From a bacterium (GTDB lineage Bacteria; Hinthialibacterota; Hinthialibacteria; Hinthialibacterales; Hinthialibacteraceae), in the NCBI GenBank assembly GCA_016125385.1, contig WGLV01000005.1, positions 1 to 64,000 of the forward strand: a stretch of 64,000 nucleotides of DNA, read 5' to 3'. This document shows positions 37,093-47,258 of this stretch, piece after piece (position 1 is the first letter of the stretch; each line of letters opens with the position of its first letter). Under the pieces are notes generated by a model, which was given only the letters and a program-made list of their open reading frames with translations, made no database searches and had not been told where the DNA came from. A program made the translations under genes and the position numbers.

Positions 37093-37298
37093 TATAGGTG
37101 ATTGTGATTTTTTCGCAGACTGATCTCCAAGTTTAATTTAATCATTTTTGATGAACGCACCAAATTTCCAGTTGTCACCTATCTCTGTAAACGTCAAGGC
37201 CGAACGCTTGAATAATTTCTTCCCGCTAATACCCTATTCACCTTATAGACATTCGGTTTTCCCCGCCGGGGAATCCCGTGAATCAGGAAGGATTCGGC

Positions 37299-38435
37299 AT
37301 GCGCGTAGAAACCAAAGCCGTTCACACCGGCGTCAACATCGACGGCTCCTACAATTCGGTCATTACCCCGATTTACCCCTCTTCGACCTTCATGTTCGAC
37401 GAGATCGGCAAGAATCGCGGCTTCGATTACACCCGCTCGGGCAACCCCACCCGCTCCGCGCTGGCGGATAACATCTGCGCGCTTGAGGGTGGAACCGCCG
37501 CATGGATCACTTGCACCGGCATGGCGGCTATCACCACCACCCTGTTCATATTCAAACCCGGCGATCACATCATTACTGGCGACGACATTTACGGTGGAAC
37601 CTACCGCCTGTTTTTCGATGTTTTTACGCGCATGGGCCTGCGTTTCTCGTTCGTCAACATGCGGGATGAAGCCGCCATCCGCGCTGCAATCACGCCCGAA
37701 ACCAAGGCGGTCTGGATCGAAACGCCGTCCAATCCGCTGCTCAACCTGGTCGATGTTGCGGCGGTGACGAAAATCGCCAGAGAACACGATCTCGTCTCCA
37801 TCGCGGACAATACCTTCCTGTCGCCCTGCCTGTTCAACCCGTTTGAACACGGCGTCGACGTGATCGTCCATTCCACCACCAAATATATCAACGGCCACAG
37901 CGATGTGGTGGGTGGCGCCATCGTTGTCCGCAACGATAAACACGCCGAAACCATCAGCTATTACGTGAATGCGCTGGGAACGGGCGCCTCACCGTTCGAT
38001 TCCTGGCTCGTGCTGCGTGGCATCAAAACCATGCCCCAGCGCATGGAAGCCCACATGCGCGGCGCGATGGCCGTCGCTCGTTTTCTCGAATCGTGCCCGC
38101 GCGTCAAGCGGGTCTATTATCCGGGACTGGAAAGCCATCCCCAGCACGAACTCGCCAAGCGCCAGTTTCGCGGCTTCGGCGGCATGGTCAGCTTCGACCT
38201 CGACGTGGATCAACTCACGCCACAGGAGTTTTTCTCTAAATTGAAACTGTTCGTTCTGGCCGAGTCACTGGGCGGCGTTGAATCGCTCATCGAACAGCCC
38301 TGGACCATGAGCCACGCTTCCATGCCCGAAGAAGCGCGCATTCAGGCGGGCCTCTCACAGGGGACTGTCCGTATCTCGATCGGCATCGAACACCCCGACG
38401 ACCTCGTCGAAGACCTGAAAAACGCGCTGGCCTGA
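37299..38435 (+). CDS. metB: Cystathionine gamma-synthase / PLP-dependent trans-sulfuration enzyme, 378 aa
   Basis: A Cys/Met-metabolism PLP enzyme (PF01053). It shows YTRSGNPTR, ITCTGMAAITTTLFIFKPGD, the Asp of the cofactor pocket in SIADNTFLSP, and the Schiff-base Lys in HSTTKYINGHSDVVGG. It also has LGGVESLIEQP and VRISIGIEHPDDLVEDL at the C-terminus. The exact reaction (gamma-synthase, beta-lyase or gamma-lyase) cannot be decided from motifs alone. The ATG at 37299 follows GGAAGG; a GTG at 37278 is less likely. A strong terminator follows, so it is a single-gene unit. Confidence 0.92.
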   Translation: MRVETKAVHTGVNIDGSYNSVITPIYPSSTFMFDEIGKNRGFDYTRSGNPTRSALADNICALEGGTAAWITCTGMAAITTTLFIFKPGDHIITGDDIYGGTYRLFFDVFTRMGLRFSFVNMRDEAAIRAAITPETKAVWIETPSNPLLNLVDVAAVTKIAREHDLVSIADNTFLSPCLFNPFEHGVDVIVHSTTKYINGHSDVVGGAIVVRNDKHAETISYYVNALGTGASPFDSWLVLRGIKTMPQRMEAHMRGAMAVARFLESCPRVKRVYYPGLESHPQHELAKRQFRGFGGMVSFDLDVDQLTPQEFFSKLKLFVLAESLGGVESLIEQPWTMSHASMPEEARIQAGLSQGTVRISIGIEHPDDLVEDLKNALA

Positions 38436-38458
38436 GATTTCCATCCCATGAAAATTCC

Positions 38459-38488
38459 GAGGACGCCGGAAACGGCGTCCTCTTTTTA
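38459..38488 (+). terminator. Intrinsic terminator after metB
   Basis: A 10-bp perfect stem (GAGGACGCCG ... CGGCGTCCTC) capped by a GAAA tetraloop is followed by a five-base T-run. Confidence 0.92.
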
Positions 38489-38490
38489 TT

Positions 38491-38783
38491 TCATATATGA
38501 AATGATAAAGAGGCTAAAATAGGTGAATAGGAGAAACCCGAGAGATCATAATCTTAGATATATATTTATCCTGTTTTGGAATGTATGAATGAATAGTACA
38601 CAATGAACATTAAGAATAAAATAGTTTTTCTTTGATTGAACGATAGGATATGGATAGACAAATAACCAAAACGGGATTTAATAAAAGAACAGAACAATCT
38701 GATTTTTAACGACAACAAAAATGGCTCCGGCGCCGCCGGCTTTGAATTCGCACCTTGTGTATTTGGTATGAAAGGAGCCGTCC
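38491..38783. other. AT-rich leader region upstream of the hox operon
   Basis: About 290 bases, strongly AT-rich, with no gene. It should carry the hox promoter, but no clear sigma-70 or sigma-54 pair could be fixed by eye. The AAAGGAG ribosome site for hoxE is at its end. Confidence 0.5.
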
Positions 38784-39284
38784 ATGCGGACTGATTTCAG
38801 CAAGCCCGCCCCCCCATCCAATGACAAGCGTTGGAAGATGATCGATGCGGCCATGCGCCGTTATGGCCACAAACCCCACGCGCTGATCGAAACCCTTCAC
38901 ACCGTACAGAGCGTTTTCGGCTATCTCGACGATGACGCCTTTCGCTACGTCGCCGCCAGTTTACGTGTTCCGCTCAGTAAGGTGTACGGCGTTGCGACCT
39001 TTTATCATTTCTTCCGCTTGAAACCCAAGGGCGAGCATACCTGCGTGGTCTGCACGGGAACCGCCTGCTATATCAAGGGCGCCAATCAGATCATGAAAGC
39101 CCTTGAAGATGAGCTTGGGCTGCGCGCCGGCGAAACGACGCCCGACAACAAGGTTTCGCTGATGACGGCTCGCTGCGTTGGCGCCTGCGGTTTGGCGCCT
39201 GTGGTGGTGATGGATGAAGAAGTCGTCGGCCAGATGACCCCGGATAAGGTTCTTGAACGCGTACAGGCCTGGAGAGAATCATGA
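38784..39284 (+). CDS. hoxE: Bidirectional [NiFe] hydrogenase diaphorase subunit HoxE, 166 aa
   Basis: A homologue of the 24-kDa NuoE subunit with a thioredoxin-like [2Fe-2S] fold. The four cluster cysteines lie in CVVCTGTACYIKG and CVGACGLAP. The N-terminal helices (HALIETLHTVQSVFGYL) and YGVATFYHFFRLKPKGEHT are characteristic. HoxE passes electrons between HoxF and the ferredoxin or NAD(P) side of the group 3d hydrogenase. An AAAGGAG ribosome site precedes the ATG. It is the first gene of a six-gene operon and overlaps hoxF by four bases. Confidence 0.95.
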   Translation: MRTDFSKPAPPSNDKRWKMIDAAMRRYGHKPHALIETLHTVQSVFGYLDDDAFRYVAASLRVPLSKVYGVATFYHFFRLKPKGEHTCVVCTGTACYIKGANQIMKALEDELGLRAGETTPDNKVSLMTARCVGACGLAPVVVMDEEVVGQMTPDKVLERVQAWRES

Positions 39285-40903
39285 CGCCCGATGAAATCAG
39301 AGTCTCCGCGAAAAAATACCGAGCCGAGCGCACGAAGAAAAAACACCATGTCTGCGTGTGCATGGCGGCGGGCTGCCTGTCCGCGGGCAGCGACGTCGTC
39401 AAAACCGCGTTGGAAGAAAACATCGAAAAAGAAGGTCTGGGCGACTCCTGCGAAGTGCGCGGCGTCGGGTGCCTCGGTTTGTGCTCGGCGGGGCCGCTGG
39501 TCTCGCTCGATAAGGAGCGCGTCCTCTATCAGAACGTGAAACCACACCACGCCGGCGACATAATCAAATCGCTGGGCAAAGAACCGGTGAAAGAGATTCA
39601 GTGCGATCTCGATCAGCCGTTTTTCATCTCTCAAAAAAAGGTCGTTCTTGAAAACAGCGGCCGCATTGACCCCGAACGCATTGAAGATTACCTGGCTGTC
39701 GGCGGATACAGCGCGCTCATTGAAGTCCTGACCAACTGGACGTCGTCTGAAGTCGTGGATGAAGTGACCCAGAGCGGGTTGCGCGGGCGCGGCGGCGGCG
39801 GATACCCCACCGGCCTCAAATGGAGCACGGTCGCCAAAGCCGATGGAACCGAAAAATACGTCGTCTGTAACGCGGATGAGGGCGACCCGGGCGCTTTCAT
39901 GGATCGCTGCATCCTCGAAAGCGATCCACATCGCGTCATTGAGGGCATGACCATCGCCAGCTTCGCCGTTGGCGCCAAATTGGGTTACGTCTACGTTCGC
40001 GCTGAATATCCACTGGCGATTGATCGCCTGCGCAAGGCGATTCAGCAGGCGAAAAAATTCGATCTGCTCGGCGCCAACATACTGGGCATGCCCTTCAGCT
40101 TCGATATCGAAATCCGCCTCGGCGCCGGCGCATTCGTCTGCGGCGAAGAGACCGCCCTGATCGCCTCCATCGAAGGCAAACGCGGCAATCCGCGCCCGCG
40201 GCCTCCCTATCCCGCCGAGCGCGGCGTCCGTAACCAGCCCACGCTCATTAACAACGTCGAAACCTACGCCAACATCGCGCCCATCATCCGCCACGGCGCC
40301 GAATGGTATTCGGGCATGGGAACCGAATCCAGCAAGGGGACAAAAGTCTTCGCGCTCGCGGGCCAGATCAAAAACACTGGCCTGATCGAAGTCCCGATGG
40401 GGATCTCGCTCAGCGAAATCATTTATGAAATCGGCGGTGGAATCCCCGGCGGCAAAAAGTGCAAAGCCGTCCAGACCGGCGGCCCCTCCGGCGGCTGCAT
40501 TCCCGAAGAACACCTGAATATCTCCGTCGATTACGAATCTCTCAAATCGCTGGGCTCCATTATGGGTTCCGGTGGCATGATCGTCATCGACGAAACAGCC
40601 AACATGGTCGACGTCGCCCAGTATTTCATGGAGTTCTGCCGGTCCGAATCATGCGGTAAGTGCGTCCCCTGCCGCGTCGGAACCGTACAGATGCACAAAC
40701 TCCTCGAAAAAATTTCGGCGGGTGATGCGACGGTCGACGATCTCACTCTACTGATCGATTTGTGCGATCTGGTGCGCAACACCAGCCTGTGTGGGCTCGG
40801 CCAGACCGCGCCCAACCCGGTGCTCAGTACGCTGCGTTTCTTCCGCGATGAATACGCCGCGTTGCTCAAACCATCCAGCGCCACCGCCGCGGCGGATGAA
40901 TAG
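39281..40903 (+). CDS. hoxF: Hydrogenase diaphorase subunit HoxF (NADH- and FMN-binding), 540 aa
   Basis: The NAD(P)H-oxidising catalytic subunit of the diaphorase module, homologous to NuoF. The N-terminal thioredoxin-like [2Fe-2S] domain contains [12 protein letters not shown] and [10 protein letters not shown]. The flavin and NAD site carries [31 protein letters not shown] and [16 protein letters not shown]. The C-terminal [4Fe-4S] motif is [12 protein letters not shown] with a later Cys in NTSLCGLGQ. All cofactor ligands appear present. Its ATG overlaps the hoxE stop (ATGA), which couples their translation. Confidence 0.96.
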   Translation: MTPDEIRVSAKKYRAERTKKKHHVCVCMAAGCLSAGSDVVKTALEENIEKEGLGDSCEVRGVGCLGLCSAGPLVSLDKERVLYQNVKPHHAGDIIKSLGKEPVKEIQCDLDQPFFISQKKVVLENSGRIDPERIEDYLAVGGYSALIEVLTNWTSSEVVDEVTQSGLRGRGGGGYPTGLKWSTVAKADGTEKYVVCNADEGDPGAFMDRCILESDPHRVIEGMTIASFAVGAKLGYVYVRAEYPLAIDRLRKAIQQAKKFDLLGANILGMPFSFDIEIRLGAGAFVCGEETALIASIEGKRGNPRPRPPYPAERGVRNQPTLINNVETYANIAPIIRHGAEWYSGMGTESSKGTKVFALAGQIKNTGLIEVPMGISLSEIIYEIGGGIPGGKKCKAVQTGGPSGGCIPEEHLNISVDYESLKSLGSIMGSGGMIVIDETANMVDVAQYFMEFCRSESCGKCVPCRVGTVQMHKLLEKISAGDATVDDLTLLIDLCDLVRNTSLCGLGQTAPNPVLSTLRFFRDEYAALLKPSSATAAADE

Positions 40904-40914
40904 GAGGCTTGACC

Positions 40915-41634
40915 ATGACCCCATCCAGCCGGGTAAAAACCCTGACCATCGACGGCAGGCCGGTCAGCGCGCGTTCCGGCGAGACTATTCTCAAGGTCGC
41001 GCGTGAAAACAACATCTTCATCCCGACCCTGTGCCACATGGACGGCCTCTCGCCGGTCGGCGCCTGCCGCCTCTGCCTGGTCGAGATCAAAGGCAGCAGC
41101 AAACTCGTACCGGCGTGCATCACCAGCATCTTCGAAGGCATGGAAGTCAGCACGAAATCCGAACAGCTCGACAAATACCGCAAAATGATCCTCGCGCTGC
41201 TGTTCTCTGAGCGCAACCACGTCTGTTCGGTTTGCGTTTCAAACGGCCATTGCGAGTTGCAGACTCTCGCCCAGACGCTCGGCTTGGAGCATGTCCACGT
41301 GCCGTACCTCTACCCGGTGATGGACGTCGACGCCTCACACGAGCGTTTCGTCAGCGATCACAGCCGCTGCGTCCTTTGTACGCGGTGCGTCCGCGTCTGT
41401 GAAGAAATCGAAGGCGCTCATACCTGGGATATCATGGGGCGCGGCGCGGAAGCGAAAATCATCAGCGACCTGAACCAGCCGTGGGGCTTTTCCGAGAGTT
41501 GCACCTCGTGCGGAAAATGCGTCCACGTCTGCCCCACCGGCGCGCTCTTTGAAGCGGGCAAATCCACCGCCGAAATGACCAAGCGTCAGTTCCTGCCTTA
41601 TCTGTCGCTGATGCGTGGAGAAAAAAATGACTAA
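40915..41634 (+). CDS. hoxU: Hydrogenase diaphorase subunit HoxU, 239 aa
   Basis: An iron-sulfur electron wire related to the N-terminus of NuoG. The plant-ferredoxin-type [2Fe-2S] ligands lie in [21 protein letters not shown] with a distal Cys in LVPACITS. The His/Cys [4Fe-4S] cluster lies in [18 protein letters not shown]. Two ferredoxin-type clusters follow: [13 protein letters not shown] and [12 protein letters not shown]. The ATG at 40915 has TAGGAGG upstream; an in-frame TTG at 40909 is less likely. The 3' end overlaps hoxY by eight bases. Confidence 0.95.
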   Translation: MTPSSRVKTLTIDGRPVSARSGETILKVARENNIFIPTLCHMDGLSPVGACRLCLVEIKGSSKLVPACITSIFEGMEVSTKSEQLDKYRKMILALLFSERNHVCSVCVSNGHCELQTLAQTLGLEHVHVPYLYPVMDVDASHERFVSDHSRCVLCTRCVRVCEEIEGAHTWDIMGRGAEAKIISDLNQPWGFSESCTSCGKCVHVCPTGALFEAGKSTAEMTKRQFLPYLSLMRGEKND

Positions 41635-42160
41635 ACTTCGCCTCGCCACAACCTGGCTCGACGGCTGTTCGGGATGTCACATGTCGTTTCTCGACATGGA
41701 TGAACTTCTCGTCGATCTGGCCGGTCAGATCGAGGTCGTCTACGGGCCGTTGGTCGACCGGAAGGACGTCCCTGAAGAGATCGACATCGCGCTCGTGGAA
41801 GGTGCGGTCAGCAGCGAACACGATCTCGAACTCGTCCGCAAACTGCGCGCCAACAGCCGCATCCTCGTCTCGCTGGGCGATTGCGCGGTGACCAGCAACG
41901 TTCCGGCCATGCGCAACCATTTCCCCGTCAAACAGGTGCTTGAATGCGGATATCAGCAAAACGCCGATCGCAATCAGTCGATCCCGTCGGATGTGATCCC
42001 CGCCCTGTTGCCTCAAACCCGGCCCATTCATGAATACATCCCGGTCGATGTATTCATTCCCGGCTGTCCGCCCTGCGCGAAGGCGATTCACTTTGCCCTC
42101 GCCGCGCTGCTCAAGGGCGAGACGCCCGACGTACACGAACTGACCCGCTTCGGAGCCTAG
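41627..42160 (+). CDS. hoxY: [NiFe] hydrogenase small subunit HoxY, 177 aa
   Basis: The electron-transfer half of the hydrogenase dimer. Its proximal [4Fe-4S] cluster ligands are Cys14 and Cys17 in [15 protein letters not shown], plus Cys in [12 protein letters not shown] and [10 protein letters not shown]. The short length, lacking the medial and distal cluster domain, is typical of the soluble group 3d type. The ATG at 41627 has GGAG six bases upstream and lies within the end of hoxU. No twin-arginine leader is present, as expected for a cytoplasmic enzyme. Confidence 0.95.
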   Translation: MTKLRLATTWLDGCSGCHMSFLDMDELLVDLAGQIEVVYGPLVDRKDVPEEIDIALVEGAVSSEHDLELVRKLRANSRILVSLGDCAVTSNVPAMRNHFPVKQVLECGYQQNADRNQSIPSDVIPALLPQTRPIHEYIPVDVFIPGCPPCAKAIHFALAALLKGETPDVHELTRFGA

Positions 42161-42170
42161 GAGATTTCTC

Positions 42171-43598
42171 ATGCCCAAGACGATTCACATCGACCCGGTC
42201 ACCCGCATCGAAGGGCACGCCAAAATCACCATCCACCTTGATGACAAGGGCCGCGTCAACGATGCGCGCTTTCACGTGACCCAATTCCGCGGCTTCGAAA
42301 AAATGGTCGAAGGCCGTCCCTTTACTGAAATGCCGTCGGTTATGGCGCGCATCTGTGGAATCTGCCCGGTGAGCCACCTCATCGCGTCTTCCAAAGCATG
42401 CGACCGCATTCTCGCCGTCCAGATCCCCACCACGGCGATTTTGTTGCGCCGTGTTCTCAATCTCGCTCAGCTGGTTCAGTCGCACGCGCTCAATTTCTTC
42501 CATCTCAGCGCCCCCGACCTGCTTCTCGGTATGGACGCCCCCGTCGATGAGCGCAACGTCTTCGGCGTCATGCAGAAACACCCCGAGCTCGCGAAAAAGG
42601 GAATCTGGCTGCGCAAGTTCGGTCAGGAAATCATCGAATGGTTGGGCGGAAAGCGCATCCATCCCGCATGGGTGGTCCCCGGAGGCGTTAACGCGCCGCT
42701 CGCTTCCGACAAGCGCGACGCCATCCTCAAACGCATCCCGGAAGCGATTCAGATCACCCGTGACGCTCTCGATTTATACAAGCGCATCCTCGACGATTTC
42801 CCCGAAGAAACCCGCACCTTCGCCAACTTCCCGTCGCTTTTCATGGGCCTGGTGAACGATAAAAACGAACTGGAGCATTACAGCGGTACGTTCCGTTTCA
42901 TCGACGCCGCCGGGCATATCGTCGCCGATCGCGTTTCGCCGCGCGACTACGCCCGATACATCGCCGAATCGGTCGAACCCGATTCATACCTCAAATCGCC
43001 GTATTACAAACCAATGGGGTATGAAAACGGCATGTACCGCGTCGGTCCTCTCGCCCGCCTTAACATCGTCGACCGCTGCGGTACGCCGCTGGCCGATGAA
43101 GAATGGGCCGAGTTCCGCTCTCTGGGACGCGGCGCGGTGCTCAGTTCGTTCCATTATCACTTCGCCCGGTTGATCGAAATCCTCTTTGGAATCGAAATGA
43201 TCGAGCGTCTCCTCAACGAACCCGATATCCTCAGCAAAGACGTGCGCGCCGTCGCCCGCGTCAACAATCATGAGGGCATAGGCGTATCCGAGGCGCCACG
43301 CGGCACGCTCATCCACCATTACAAGGTCGATGAACACGGCCTGATGACATGGGCGAATCTCATTATCGCCACCGGTCACAACAACCTCGCCATGAATCGC
43401 GGCGTGTTGCAGGTCGCCAAGCATTTCGTCGATGGAAAGAACATTCAGGAGGGCATGCTCAATCGCGTTGAGGCGGTGGTGCGCGCTTTCGACCCCTGCC
43501 TCAGTTGTTCGACCCACGCCGTCGGCCAGATGCCTCTGCGCGTCGAACTCTACGGCGCCGAAGGCGAATTGCTTGACCGTAAGGAGCGCGCCTCATGA
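42171..43598 (+). CDS. hoxH: [NiFe] hydrogenase large subunit HoxH, 475 aa
   Basis: Carries the Ni-Fe active site. The N-terminal cysteine pair (Cys62, Cys65) is in [10 protein letters not shown], and the C-terminal pair (Cys443, Cys446) is in DPCLSCSTH. After His449 there is a 26-residue tail that a specific endopeptidase must remove after nickel insertion. Also seen are [14 protein letters not shown] at the N-terminus and the conserved [11 protein letters not shown]. The length is right for the NAD-reducing type. A TAGGAG ribosome site precedes the ATG. It overlaps the following protease gene by four bases, fitting co-production of the enzyme with its maturase. Confidence 0.97.
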   Translation: MPKTIHIDPVTRIEGHAKITIHLDDKGRVNDARFHVTQFRGFEKMVEGRPFTEMPSVMARICGICPVSHLIASSKACDRILAVQIPTTAILLRRVLNLAQLVQSHALNFFHLSAPDLLLGMDAPVDERNVFGVMQKHPELAKKGIWLRKFGQEIIEWLGGKRIHPAWVVPGGVNAPLASDKRDAILKRIPEAIQITRDALDLYKRILDDFPEETRTFANFPSLFMGLVNDKNELEHYSGTFRFIDAAGHIVADRVSPRDYARYIAESVEPDSYLKSPYYKPMGYENGMYRVGPLARLNIVDRCGTPLADEEWAEFRSLGRGAVLSSFHYHFARLIEILFGIEMIERLLNEPDILSKDVRAVARVNNHEGIGVSEAPRGTLIHHYKVDEHGLMTWANLIIATGHNNLAMNRGVLQVAKHFVDGKNIQEGMLNRVEAVVRAFDPCLSCSTHAVGQMPLRVELYGAEGELLDRKERAS

Positions 43599-44062
43599 AC
43601 CTCGCCGTGATCGGGTATGGAAACCCCTTGCGTGGAGACGACGGCTTCGGATGGCGCGTCATCGATATGTTACGTTCGGAGGGGGGAGCGTCGGACGCGC
43701 TGCTTGAAAGCCACCACCAGCTGACGCCCGAAATGGCCGAATTGCTGTCGCGTCTCGATCGAGTGATTTTCGTAGACGTCAGCCTGACAGGCGAGCCGGG
43801 CGAGGTGACCCATCGCGAACTCGTTGCGCCTCCCAAACTCAACCTCGCCAATATCCACCAGTTCACCGTTGAAACCCTGCTGGCGTATTCATCGCAGTTG
43901 TTCGGCCGCGCGCCGGAGGCCTATCTGGTCACCACGGTCGGCGCTTCGTTCGATTATGAAGAAGTTTTGTCGGATGCGGCGTCACGCGCCGTCCCTGCCG
44001 CCGTGCGATGCGTGCGTGACTTGCTCCAGTTCCCTTTTCCCGCCTCCGCGGGATCAATATAA
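43595..44062 (+). CDS. hoxW: Hydrogenase maturation protease HoxW, 155 aa
   Basis: An endopeptidase of the HycI/HoxW family that cleaves the HoxH C-terminal tail after nickel insertion. The N-terminal signature VIGYGNPLRGDDGFGWRVI holds the first nickel-binding acidic residue. A second, VIFVDVSLTGEPGEVTHRE, holds another conserved Asp. A conserved His is in ANIHQFTVETLLAYS. Length matches the family. It is the last gene of the operon. No hyp genes for Ni-Fe cofactor assembly lie in the window, so these must be elsewhere in the genome. Confidence 0.93.
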   Translation: MNLAVIGYGNPLRGDDGFGWRVIDMLRSEGGASDALLESHHQLTPEMAELLSRLDRVIFVDVSLTGEPGEVTHRELVAPPKLNLANIHQFTVETLLAYSSQLFGRAPEAYLVTTVGASFDYEEVLSDAASRAVPAAVRCVRDLLQFPFPASAGSI

Positions 44063-44168
44063 ATAACCGCCGGGCGCAATACTTCTTCACTCAATCGTGG
44101 CCCCCGGCCTGATTGAACTCATAATTGGGGGTAATGTACTATCAGCCCTGTTGTGTCATGCCGTTTTT

Positions 44169-45176
44169 TTATTCTTGATTTTCCGCGATCGAGATAGTGC
44201 CTTTTGTTTTACACAATCCCATGGGCAACCCGTGCAGGTTGACTTTTGTCGCGGTTAGGTTGAATTCACAGTCTTCCGGTTTCAATTCAAACAAACCTGC
44301 AGGCGTCCACGTGTTTTCTTCTTCATTGTACATCAGCCCTTTGCTGTTAACGTCAAGTCCCTGTATGGTGACGTTTCTCACGCCGCCATGACCGCGTTCC
44401 CAGGTCAGTGGAGCCATATTGTATCGGTCGTCGGGGGCTACTCCTTCGATGGTCAGGTTCTTGATCGCCGCGTTAGCTACACCCGGTTCCCCTCCCCAGC
44501 CGAACTGCAATGGAGCGCCGTTTCTGTGATGCCTGATTGTGACATTTTCAATCGTGATGTCGTTATAGATTTTGATGCCGTCATCGGAAGTGCTGATCAG
44601 ACTGTTTTTGATGGATGAGCCCGCGGCCCCCGCGAACCCGTCGCTGTTATTCTGATCGCCATCGCGCGTGTCCAGCAGGGTGCATGAATCAACGTGAAGC
44701 ACGGCTCGGCTCGCGTACCCTGAAAAGATGTAGCCGCGTGGATTCAAGGCGGTCAGATTCGAGATATAGACGATGGAATCTTCAATGAGACTGACGGAAC
44801 TGTACATCCATTTATCGTTTTCTGCGATGTTGTTCCTGTCCGTCCAAGACTCCTCATCCGTGCCATAAATAACCGATGTGTTTCTGCTTTTCCCGGTGAT
44901 GGTGAGCGGATTCCAGTCCTCTCTGAATAAGACGCGAAAGCCGCCTGTTACGCGCACGTTGGATTCGATCACGATCTTTTTCACGGACGATGGAACCTTC
45001 CAGAAGAACCCCTCTCGCGTATTGGGCATGGATCCGCTGGTGAGAAAGGTGAAGGTCGCGGTTTTGGAGTCCCACTCGGTCTTGCCCGTATACTCAACAG
45101 CTGGCTGCGCTGAAACAAGCGTCTGCATAAACAGAATTAGAAGGACCGGCGAAATGATTCTGGTATAGAGTCTCAT
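44169..45176 (-). CDS. Secreted right-handed beta-helix protein, 335 aa
   Basis: The N-terminus is a signal peptide (MRLYTRIISPVLLILFMQTLVSA). The body has the regular short beta repeats of parallel beta-helix proteins: KKIVIESNVRVTGG, SIVYISNLTALNPRGYIFS, AVLHVDSCTLLDTRDGDQ, SIKNSLISTSDDGIKIY and ITIENVTIRHHRNG. The TSDDGIKI step resembles the catalytic Asp-Asp-Gly of polygalacturonases (GH28) and dextranases (GH49). It is probably a periplasmic or exported polysaccharide-degrading or binding protein; the family assignment is not firm. It converges on hoxW. Confidence 0.78.
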   Translation of the reverse strand: MRLYTRIISPVLLILFMQTLVSAQPAVEYTGKTEWDSKTATFTFLTSGSMPNTREGFFWKVPSSVKKIVIESNVRVTGGFRVLFREDWNPLTITGKSRNTSVIYGTDEESWTDRNNIAENDKWMYSSVSLIEDSIVYISNLTALNPRGYIFSGYASRAVLHVDSCTLLDTRDGDQNNSDGFAGAAGSSIKNSLISTSDDGIKIYNDITIENVTIRHHRNGAPLQFGWGGEPGVANAAIKNLTIEGVAPDDRYNMAPLTWERGHGGVRNVTIQGLDVNSKGLMYNEEENTWTPAGLFELKPEDCEFNLTATKVNLHGLPMGLCKTKGTISIAENQE

Positions 45177-45738
45177 CGTAAGCGCTCAATGCATCCTGTG
45201 TATTTCACGATTATATGGGGATATCCGCAAAAGTCGCGCGGATAGTATAGAAAAACCGTCAATAGAAATAGAGGCGGAACGACATTAATCATCTCGAATT
45301 GCGGCGTCTTCACCATCTTTGAAGCGCTTCAATGCAAGAACCGTTGCACGGACCTTCTGACCCGTTCGTCTCGCACGGCGGGTTGGTTCGTTTCGTATTC
45401 CGCACGCGCATAAAAGGAACGTCCGGTGAAAGGACGAATGCACGGGAACATCAACGCTTTCAAACGCGTTGGGCCCAACGCATCAGAATTTTCAAAAAGA
45501 AAATGAAACGGTCACAGTTAGATAATACGGCGTATGTATCTGGCGAATGGAAGGTTCAAAACAATCCTGAATATCCTCTCTTTACTGTTCATCTTGATTC
45601 AGGCAAAAAGAATTCAACCAAGCTTAATCAGATCATATCAGCGCCAACGAGCGCGCTGGATTCGCACAACCCAAAGACTCGGCGGCGGACACTGTCCGCA
45701 TCCAGATTAAGACGAATGGGCAAACCTTGAATAGGCTG
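45177..45738. other. 562-base gap without a convincing gene
   Basis: It contains a 14-bp perfect palindrome, TTGAAGCGCTTCAA at 45319-45332, and a plus-strand frame at 45332-45730 with no recognisable content, basic composition and no good ribosome site. It could be decayed coding DNA. The region is upstream of the beta-helix gene and downstream of the sigma-54 regulator gene. Confidence 0.5.
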
Positions 45739-47142
45739 TTACTCTTTCGGTTTATGAGTGCGCCAGGAGGGATGCTGAATATTATATTTCCGCACGCGTG
45801 AGTGCATGCGATCGGGCGAAATCTTGAGCAGCCTCGCGGCTTCGCTCTGCACCCAGTTCGATTCCTCCAGTGCGCGGACGATGGCGTCTCGCTCCATGTC
45901 TTCCAGCGAGAGCGAACCCGCGCGTCCATCCGCTTCCACCCCGTTGTCGTCCAGCCGCAACCCTTCGCGGGTGAGCAGCGTTTCATCAACCACGCGGCAA
46001 TCGCGGTTACGGATCACGACGCGCTCGACCAGGTTTTTCAGCTCGCGAACGTTACCGGGCCAGGCGTATCCTTCCAGCAGCCGCCGCGCCCCGCCGTCGA
46101 TCTCCGGCGCCGTGCGGTTATACTTGCGCGCGTAGGCGTCGAAAAAGTGCCGCGCCAGCGGCATGATGTCTTCCACTCGCTCCCGCAGCGGCGGAATCGT
46201 CAGCCGGATGATATCCAGCCGGTACAGCAGGTCTTGCCTGAACCGTCCCGTTTTGACTTCTTCGTTAAGGTCTTTGTTGGTGGCGGCGATGACGTTGATA
46301 TCGACGCGGATCTTCTGGCTTCCGCCAAGCCGTTCAAATTCGCGCGTCTCCAGCGCCCGTAAAATCTTCCCCTGGCTCTCCAGTGGCATGTCGCCGATCT
46401 CGTCGAGAAACAGCGTCCCTCCGTCGGCCAGTTCCAGTTTGCCACGCTTGCGCGCCGAGGCGCCGGTGAATGCGCCCTTCTCATGCCCGAATACTTCCGA
46501 TTGAAACATGTTGTCGCTGGGCAGCGCCGCGCAGTTCACATCGATGAAGGTTGAGTTCGCGCGCGGCCCTCGCCGGTGTATGTATCGGGCGATCACTTCT
46601 TTCCCCGCTCCCGTTTCTCCCACGATCAGGATGCCCGCGCCCGAGTCGGCGACCGAATCGATTTCATCCAGCATGGCCTTCATCGGCGCCGATTCCGCGA
46701 CGAAGGCGTTCGAGTCGTACACGTCCTGAATATGGCGTTGCAGGTTCCGGTGCGCGGCTTTGGCCTTGGCGCCGCTCAGCACCTTGTCGATGCGCAAAAT
46801 GATCTCGTCCCGGTCCGCGTCCTTGGTGATATAATCCGACGCGCCCTCTTTCATCGCTTCGACGGCGACCCGCACCGAATCGACCGAAGTCAGCATGACC
46901 ACCGGTGTTTCATGATCTTCATCCGTGCGCTCGGCGGCGATTCGGCGCAAAAACTCGACCCCGTCGATGCCCGGCAGTTTGATGTCAGAGAGAATCAGGT
47001 CATACGCCCGCTCCGCCGCCATGCGCAAGCCGTCTTCGCCCGATTCGGCCATATCGACCTCATGACCTTCCAGCGTCAGGTTTTTGCGGATTCGAGCCGC
47101 GTATCGTGAATCGTCTTCAATCAGAAGAATGCTGGCGCTCAT
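45739..47142 (-). CDS. Sigma-54-dependent response regulator, NtrC type, 467 aa
   Basis: A transcription activator with a receiver domain (Asp53 in LILSDIKLPGIDG), an AAA+ ATPase domain and a Fis-type helix-turn-helix. The receiver is at residues 1-120, Walker A is IVGETGAGKEV, and the sigma-54 contact loop is canonical (GHEKGAFTGASARK). Walker B is GGTLFLDEIGDM and sensor II is WPGNVRELKNLVERV. The C-terminus has a DNA-binding helix pair (AIVRALEESNWVQSEAARLLKI). A sensor kinase partner is not adjacent. It is separated from the upstream gene by a strong terminator, so it has its own promoter. Confidence 0.95.
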   Translation of the reverse strand: MSASILLIEDDSRYAARIRKNLTLEGHEVDMAESGEDGLRMAAERAYDLILSDIKLPGIDGVEFLRRIAAERTDEDHETPVVMLTSVDSVRVAVEAMKEGASDYITKDADRDEIILRIDKVLSGAKAKAAHRNLQRHIQDVYDSNAFVAESAPMKAMLDEIDSVADSGAGILIVGETGAGKEVIARYIHRRGPRANSTFIDVNCAALPSDNMFQSEVFGHEKGAFTGASARKRGKLELADGGTLFLDEIGDMPLESQGKILRALETREFERLGGSQKIRVDINVIAATNKDLNEEVKTGRFRQDLLYRLDIIRLTIPPLRERVEDIMPLARHFFDAYARKYNRTAPEIDGGARRLLEGYAWPGNVRELKNLVERVVIRNRDCRVVDETLLTREGLRLDDNGVEADGRAGSLSLEDMERDAIVRALEESNWVQSEAARLLKISPDRMHSRVRKYNIQHPSWRTHKPKE

Positions 47143-47205
47143 GTTGAGTAAATTCCGTTTCGTCTCCTGTCATGGAATCAATATTCAGTATAACGATTCA
47201 GAATG

Positions 47206-47233
47206 AAAAAAGGGCGAGCCTTTCGGCCCGCCC
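47206..47233 (-). terminator. Intrinsic terminator of the coiled-coil membrane protein gene
   Basis: On the minus strand: a 9-bp stem, GGGCGGGCC ... GGCTCGCCC (one G-T wobble), capped by GAAA and followed by six T. It separates the coiled-coil gene from the sigma-54 regulator gene. Confidence 0.92.
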
Positions 47234-47258
47234 CCGGTGTTTTTTATCAGGATTGGTC

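Noticed and set aside
37093-37298. SAM or other methionine riboswitch before the metB-like gene
   Set aside because: No conserved riboswitch core or anti-terminator could be found in the 206-base gap.
45332-45730. 132-codon frame as a gene
   Set aside because: No ribosome site, no recognisable motif and a basic composition; kept only as part of an unexplained gap.
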